This document shows positions 33,609 through 37,502 of a stretch of 37,502 nt of DNA, one piece after another. The stretch's first letter is position 1. The number at the start of each line of letters is the position of its first letter. The DNA is from Candidatus Saccharimonadota bacterium. Its GTDB lineage: Bacteria; Patescibacteriota; Saccharimonadia; Saccharimonadales; UBA4665. Position numbers and translations under genes: made by a program. The notes under the pieces are model-generated. The model was not told the DNA's origin. It did no database searches and saw nothing but the letters and a program-made list of their open reading frames with translations. Location of the stretch: positions 1 through 37,502 of the forward strand of contig DAIDKK010000005.1 in the NCBI GenBank assembly GCA_027450065.1. The letters run 5' to 3'.

Positions 33609-33850
33609 CGCTGCGGCTCTCCCTTTTGCACACATATGAGCACCAGTGCACATAAATCAAGTGCTGCAATAATAAAAAATGCTGCCAAGTTATGCCAATT
33701 ACCCATCGCGTGCTCCTTTGAGGCAAGTAAAGATGCGGCCAGAACAATCAACCCCACAGAAACAGCCATAGCCAACCAGCCCTGCCACGTTGACGGTGTC
33801 CAGCCATACCCCCAGCGTCGTTTTTTAAACCAATACTTCTTACTTTCCAC
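33605..33850 (-). CDS. Small two-helix membrane protein
   Basis: An 81-residue protein from a GTG start that overlaps the msrB 3' end by 11 bases. It begins with a basic, aromatic stretch (KKYWFKKRRWGYGWTPSTWQGW) and has two membrane helices (about 26-45 and 55-75). The GWGWTPxTWQGW-type start is typical of a widely found uncharacterised membrane protein. An ATG further upstream (33955) would lie wholly inside msrB and is unlikely. Coupled translation with msrB is probable. Confidence 0.75.
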   Translation of the reverse strand: MESKKYWFKKRRWGYGWTPSTWQGWLAMAVSVGLIVLAASLLASKEHAMGNWHNLAAFFIIAALDLCALVLICVQKGEPQR

Positions 33851-34235
33851 TTTTATGAAACTCCAATGCGCACGAGTTAATGCAGTAGTGCTGGCCTGAT
33901 TGGCTATCATCGACGCCTTCAAAGAGGTGGCCAATATGTACGCCGCAGGTGGCACAGATCACTTCCGTGCGTAGCGTGCCTAGTGACATATCGGGCGTTA
34001 GTATCAAAGCATCGTTCGATGCTGCTTCATCAAAACTTGGCCATCCAATCAGACCAGGGGTCGTGGAGTCATACTTTGCGCTACTCCGAAAGAGTTCGGC
34101 ACCACAATTCACGCACCGGTACACACCATCTGCAGTTTCATGTAGGAGCGCACCCGTGCCTGGTGCCTCGGTACCGCCGCCAAAGAGGACACGTTTTTGC
34201 TCTGCGTTGAGATTGGGATTTCGTTGATTCGCCAT
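33840..34235 (-). CDS. msrB: Peptide methionine-(R)-S-oxide reductase
   Basis: MsrB repairs the R form of oxidised methionine. The 131-residue product has both zinc CxxC pairs (YRCVNCGAELF and EVICATCGVHIGH), the GLIGWPSFDEA signature and the catalytic Cys in HYCINSCALEF. The family more often has RYCINSAAL; a second Cys three residues after the catalytic Asn-Ser might serve as resolving residue. AAAAGG precedes the ATG. It lies between argS and a small membrane protein on the same strand. Confidence 0.95.
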   Translation of the reverse strand: MANQRNPNLNAEQKRVLFGGGTEAPGTGALLHETADGVYRCVNCGAELFRSSAKYDSTTPGLIGWPSFDEAASNDALILTPDMSLGTLRTEVICATCGVHIGHLFEGVDDSQSGQHYCINSCALEFHKSGK

Positions 34236-34340
34236 AGTACCTTTTCCGCCGAGGACTTATTGCCGCCTACCTAGAGACCTATTGTACTGCGTTGTGGCTA
34301 TAACGCTGTTATCAGTCTTACACCTACGCCATTTGGGGAA

Positions 34341-36014
34341 CTACATTCGTTCGGGGGCGTGAATGCCGAGTAATTCAAGACCCTGCTTCAGCGTAGCAGC
34401 ATATTGGCTCACCAAACCAAGACGAATCTGTTCGCGTTCATCACCAATAACTCGATTATTTTCATAAAAACGGTTAAAGGCCTGGGCTAGTTCATATAAG
34501 TAGGTACAAATATGATGTGGCATGAGCTCTGCTGTTGCCCTATCAACTGCTTCTACATACTGGCTCAATGTACGCACTAAACTTCTCTCATCTGCTTCGA
34601 GTTGCACGTCTTTTGGCAGCGCATGCGACTCTGCGGGTGATTTAGCGAGGATGGATCGGGCGCGAGCGTGCGCATACTGCAAATATGGCCCGCTGTTGCC
34701 CTCCAGGGCAATTGATTCGAGCGGATCGTACACAATATCACCACCAATACGATTCTTGGCAAAGGCATATTTCACCGCAGCAAGTATAGTTTCCTCGTTT
34801 GGATCCGTACCGCTTGCCTCACCTGCCACGCGAGCAGCCTCAAGGATTTCGAGCGCCGTTACGATATTACCCTTGCGGCTGCTCATTTTCACACCACCCT
34901 GTAGCTTCACTACGCCATGCGTCAAATGGCGCGTCCGGTCAGCCGGTTCAGGAGCAAAAGCGTGGATAGCCGCCAGTACGACCTGCATATACTGCATCTG
35001 CTCGTTGGCGGTAATAATAATAGATTCGTCAAAATGGTAATCCCGCCATTTCGTCAGGCTCAAGCCCACATCTTTTGTTTCGTAGGTTGGCAAGCCCTCG
35101 GAATTGATGAACACCCGCGTGTGCAAGCCTTGATCCTCGCCACGAAACACGACCGGACCATCACTTTGGACGAACACGCCTTTTTCCAATTGAGCCCGCA
35201 CCGTTTCAAGACCAAGGGGCGTAACCTCGCTTTCAGGGATAAACCGATCAAACGGCACCACTTGCAGCTGTGTATACAGGGTTGCAAAATAGTCATAGCT
35301 CCACTGCCGGCAGGTCCAGTAAATTTGCGCAAAAGCAGACTCATGATCATTCGTATCGTGCAACGCATAGGCGCGTTTGTTTGCCGTGACGATTGCCTGC
35401 TTGGCTGTATCATCTTCTTCGTAGGCATTATTCCCCTCAACATAGCGCGCACCGAGCCATGCTGGGCGCTCAGCTTCGGCTATATCTGCAAGTTTCTCTG
35501 GGTATTCACCCCCAAGTGCCCGTACGATTGCCCACATACTTTTGCCGGCATGAAGCCCGACATCGCCACCAAAGTTTAAGCGAATCGTTTTGGCGCCAGC
35601 ATGCTCAACAAGTCGTGCAATTGTATCCCCCACCAGCGTGGTATACAGATGCCCAGCATGCAGCGGCTTAAATGGGTTTGGATCGGAATATTCCAGCAGC
35701 ACCGTTTTACCTTTTAAGGTTTTGGCTGATTCAGCCTCAAGCGCACCCAGAAGCGTGATGTCATGCAAACGCATATTCAAAAAGCCGGGCCCTGCCACGC
35801 TAAGCTCTGTAAACTGTTCATTGCCTCGTAGTTTTTCGGCTACCGCTTCACCAATTTCGCGTGGATTTTTGCCGAGCCGTTTTGCCAGTTGGAGTGCAAC
35901 ATTGGTGGCGAAGTCGCCAAACTGCTCCTCTGGTCGTGTCAGCTCAACCACCACCTCAACGTCGTATAGATCCTTGATGGCTGCCGCAACTACCTGCTCC
36001 AGTTCATATTTCAT
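34341..36014 (-). CDS. argS: Arginyl-tRNA synthetase
   Basis: The 557-residue class I synthetase charges tRNA-Arg. The N-terminal tRNA D-loop-binding domain spans about 1-90 (KRLGKNPREIGEAVAEKL). The HIGH signature is PLHAGHLYTTLVGD, KMSKS-like residues are VKMSSRKGNIV, and the C-terminal anticodon domain starts near NSGPYLQYAHARARSIL and ends LGIHAPERM. I chose ATG 36014 rather than 36068 because TATACT ends six bases upstream and the family begins at this point. It shares a 78-base divergent promoter region with the cupin gene. Confidence 0.96.
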   Translation of the reverse strand: MKYELEQVVAAAIKDLYDVEVVVELTRPEEQFGDFATNVALQLAKRLGKNPREIGEAVAEKLRGNEQFTELSVAGPGFLNMRLHDITLLGALEAESAKTLKGKTVLLEYSDPNPFKPLHAGHLYTTLVGDTIARLVEHAGAKTIRLNFGGDVGLHAGKSMWAIVRALGGEYPEKLADIAEAERPAWLGARYVEGNNAYEEDDTAKQAIVTANKRAYALHDTNDHESAFAQIYWTCRQWSYDYFATLYTQLQVVPFDRFIPESEVTPLGLETVRAQLEKGVFVQSDGPVVFRGEDQGLHTRVFINSEGLPTYETKDVGLSLTKWRDYHFDESIIITANEQMQYMQVVLAAIHAFAPEPADRTRHLTHGVVKLQGGVKMSSRKGNIVTALEILEAARVAGEASGTDPNEETILAAVKYAFAKNRIGGDIVYDPLESIALEGNSGPYLQYAHARARSILAKSPAESHALPKDVQLEADERSLVRTLSQYVEAVDRATAELMPHHICTYLYELAQAFNRFYENNRVIGDEREQIRLGLVSQYAATLKQGLELLGIHAPERM

Positions 36015-36020
36015 AACTTC

Positions 36021-36026
36021 AGTATA
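36021..36026 (-). promoter_or_regulatory. argS -10 hexamer (predicted leaderless)
   Basis: TATACT on the minus strand ends six bases before the argS ATG. Confidence 0.6.
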
Positions 36027-36076
36027 ACAGAGAGAGGTGTGCAGTGAGTACACCGTATGCTTTTCCATCTCGATGC

Positions 36077-36082
36077 TATAAT
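36077..36082 (+). promoter_or_regulatory. -10 hexamer of the cupin gene
   Basis: A consensus TATAAT ends nine bases before the ATG at 36092, with no Shine-Dalgarno. Confidence 0.55.
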
Positions 36083-36091
36083 GCCTACACG

Positions 36092-36643
36092 ATGAATGAA
36101 AGCATAAAAAAACTTCAAGCTATCAAACTTAGTACACACATAGCCCATGATGTGGCGCTCGAACACATCCGTACTACACTCAAAGAAGACCTCGGCTATC
36201 ATTTTTTTGAAGTTGATGAAGCTCGACCGTGGGGCGCCTTCTACAGAATATCCGACGAGGAAGCTGACCGTTTTGTAAGAGAATTTTTTCCCGGGCTCGA
36301 TCCAGCCAAAGCACGACTCGGCCACAAGGGGCTAGTGCTGAGTCCGAAGATTCTCGTTGTGTACCCAGGGCAGCGGCTGAGCTGGCAATACCACACCTTT
36401 CGTTCCGAGCGTTGGCATTTTTTGACACCCGGAGGTTACTTCAAAAGCGCGACAGATGCTCAAGGCGACCTGCAAACAGCTAAAGTAGGTGATGACGTAC
36501 AGTTCGAAACAGGCGAGCGGCACCGCTTAGCTGGCAGTACAGACGGCTATACACTTGTCGCGGAAATCTGGCAGCACACCGACCCGACACACCCTTCCGA
36601 AGAATCAGACATCGTACGGCTAGCCGATGATTATAAACGCTAG
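36092..36643 (+). CDS. Cupin, mannose-6-phosphate isomerase type II-like
   Basis: A 183-residue protein with one cupin domain. ARPWGAFYRI, LVVYPGQRLSWQYHTFRSERWHFLTPG, VGDDVQFETGERHRLAG and VAEIWQHTDPTHPSEESDIVRLADDYKR match the isomerase part of ManC-type enzymes, including the metal-binding His, Glu and His. It has no nucleotidyltransferase domain. It may interconvert fructose-6-phosphate and mannose-6-phosphate or bind another sugar phosphate; the N-terminal 45 residues are not explained by the family. ATG 36092 follows a TATAAT hexamer. Confidence 0.86.
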   Translation: MNESIKKLQAIKLSTHIAHDVALEHIRTTLKEDLGYHFFEVDEARPWGAFYRISDEEADRFVREFFPGLDPAKARLGHKGLVLSPKILVVYPGQRLSWQYHTFRSERWHFLTPGGYFKSATDAQGDLQTAKVGDDVQFETGERHRLAGSTDGYTLVAEIWQHTDPTHPSEESDIVRLADDYKR

Positions 36644-36721
36644 TGCTTATGCATAATATTTGCTACTATACTAACCAGATAATGCTAATCGAGTCTGCGA
36701 CAAGCGGAACAGGGGGTGGAA

Positions 36722-37258
36722 ATGCTTTTTGGGCACCAAACAAACGATACGTACGACAACCAGATACCAGACAACGTCATTAACGATGTCGCAGCTGACG
36801 CTACGCCAAACCCCTTGGCGACTGATTCTGACACTGGCTTAGGTCTACCCGCAACGACTGACGATAATGCCGTAGCGGACACCACCGCACCATACCTTGA
36901 TTCCCCGCAGGACAGTAGCACCGTCGTACCGAGTGTTCCCACCGCAAGTGATACCTCACCTATCCCCGAGCCCCAGGAACTGAGTGGTCAGGACACTGAT
37001 TTAGCACAAACATCCACAGATGAGTTGTTGGCCCTCAAACAACAAGCCCTTGGCGAACTGACACCCCTAGTCGATCACCTCGATCAATCTCCCGAAGAAA
37101 AATTCCGAACAACTATGATGATGCTGCAGAGCACTGATAATCAAGCACTGCTTAAGGATGCGTATGCCGCAGCGCAAGCAATCACCGATGACAAAACACG
37201 GGCCCAAGCATTGCTCGATATCATCAATGAGATTAATTACTTCACCCAGCAAAAATAA
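36722..37258 (+). CDS. Acidic two-part protein, unknown function
   Basis: The 178-residue protein has a disordered acidic N-terminal half (about 1-100, rich in Asp, Thr, Pro, Ala) and a helical C-terminal half (about 100-178: DELLALKQQALGELTPLVDHLD, SPEEKFRTTMMMLQ, KDAYAAAQAITDDKTRAQALLDIINEINYFTQ) with regularly spaced hydrophobic residues, suggesting a helical bundle. I know no function. A GTG at 36716 is in frame, but the ATG at 36722 is better placed after GGGGGTGG. TATACT lies near 36667, giving a leader of about 45 bases. A hairpin follows the stop. Confidence 0.75.
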   Translation: MLFGHQTNDTYDNQIPDNVINDVAADATPNPLATDSDTGLGLPATTDDNAVADTTAPYLDSPQDSSTVVPSVPTASDTSPIPEPQELSGQDTDLAQTSTDELLALKQQALGELTPLVDHLDQSPEEKFRTTMMMLQSTDNQALLKDAYAAAQAITDDKTRAQALLDIINEINYFTQQK

Positions 37259-37264
37259 ACTTAA

Positions 37265-37290
37265 TGGGAGAACCGAGATAGGTTCTCCCA
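37265..37290. other. 10-bp perfect hairpin after the last gene
   Basis: TGGGAGAACC (37265-37274) pairs with GGTTCTCCCA (37281-37290). No T-tract follows on the plus strand, so it may not terminate by itself. Confidence 0.6.
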
Positions 37291-37310
37291 CCGCGCCGGG
37301 CTTCGCACTA

Positions 37311-37502
37311 TCGCCACGCAGCTCGGGCTGCTCCTTCCTGGAGGCTGTAAAAGTATCCCCGAACTAAATTCGGTGATACTTTTAGTTTTAGTATTGATGG
37401 GGGAAGCCAAATGGGCCCCCTCCCAGCACTCTGGAATCTCCTGGCTCGATATGTTGTCAGGTAACACAACTTGTCCGTTAGGACCAACAAGAACTTAGCG
37501 AA
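37311..37502. other. Gene-free, hairpin-rich window end (element B, incomplete)
   Basis: No gene-like frame is visible. Stems include GCAGC/GCTGC (37318-37331), AAAAGTATC/GATACTTTT (37349-37357 with 37375-37383) enclosing CCGAA/TTCGG, GGGGG/CCCCC near 37400, and GTCC/GGAC near 37472. The middle hairpin has T-rich 3' sequence and may terminate transcription. A stretch near 37423-37447 (GCACTCTGGAATCTCCTGG) resembles parts of elements A and C. Confidence 0.35.

Noticed and set aside
33851-33955. Longer start (ATG 33955) for the small membrane protein
   Set aside because: The added 35 residues lie entirely inside msrB in another frame and do not look like protein; the GTG at 33850 fits an overlapping gene pair.
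34917-35579. 220-codon plus-strand frame inside argS
   Set aside because: Antisense to conserved argS sequence; the translation has no domain and no promoter or Shine-Dalgarno.
1-37502. CRISPR array, prophage or toxin-antitoxin module
   Set aside because: No direct repeats with spacers, phage structural genes or paired toxin-antitoxin genes were seen; the ART-like gene has no small partner gene next to it.

Overview
The window looks like chromosomal DNA of a Patescibacteria (Candidate Phyla Radiation) bacterium, most likely Candidatus Saccharibacteria (TM7). The reasons are the small compact gene set, TGA used as an ordinary stop (against the UGA-glycine Gracilibacteria and Absconditabacteria), an S20 protein with a lysine-rich tail, a DnaG primase without its zinc ligands, and many lineage-restricted membrane and surface proteins. 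The phylum call rests on gene character only; there is no rRNA in the window. I see no transposase, integrase, phage gene, CRISPR array, tRNA or rRNA.

Layout. 1-1723 (-): 5' part of a large protein with a degenerate DHH/NrnA-like domain and a long acidic disordered tail, running off the left edge. 1817-3194: rpsT (+) and holA (-) converge on a shared terminator. 3384-6720: a fused trehalose-6-phosphate synthase/phosphatase converges on mutM (fpg), which is divergent from a small DciA-like protein. 6730-9049 (-): two overlapping HAD hydrolases, a membrane-anchored protein and a Nudix hydrolase. 9055-12131 (-): polA with an overlapping nucleoside deaminase; with the Nudix gene these form a tight operon. 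12216-15038 (+): P-type cation ATPase. 15040-17531: an unknown protein, a TrmB-like regulator and a P-loop kinase. 17623-19908 (+): an MprF-like DUF2156 protein fused to extra membrane segments. 20090-22976 (-): dnaG-rpoD operon. 23056-24195 (-): a possible ADP-ribosyltransferase-like protein. 24314-29835: cell-surface block (anchored protein, YjbR, CapA, and a 980-residue beta-helix/Ig-like surface protein). 29975-32123 (-): HAD phosphatase, oligoribonuclease and an NAD(P)-binding protein. 32600-33608: FMN reductase divergent from an HxlR regulator with paired operators. 33605-36014 (-): small membrane protein, msrB, argS. 36092-37258 (+): mannose-6-phosphate-isomerase-like cupin and an acidic protein.

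Two features of gene control stand out. First, about fifteen genes have a TATACT/TATAAT-type -10 hexamer ending only 6-10 nt before the start codon and no Shine-Dalgarno sequence, which predicts leaderless mRNAs. A second set (rpsT, the Nudix gene, the 193-residue anchored protein, the surface protein, the FMN reductase, the 333-residue protein) has clear Shine-Dalgarno sequences instead. Second, three intergenic stretches (31200-31496, 32124-32599, 37259-37502) carry no gene but are dense in hairpins and share a short motif, making them candidates for unrecognised structured RNAs or repeats.

Functionally the window mixes replication and repair (HolA, PolA, DnaG, MutM, deaminase, Nudix), transcription and translation (RpoD, S20, ArgS, Orn), redox defence (MsrB, FMN reductase/HxlR) and envelope/osmolyte functions (OtsAB, MprF-like, CapA, surface protein, P-type ATPase), consistent with a surface-associated, host-dependent lifestyle.
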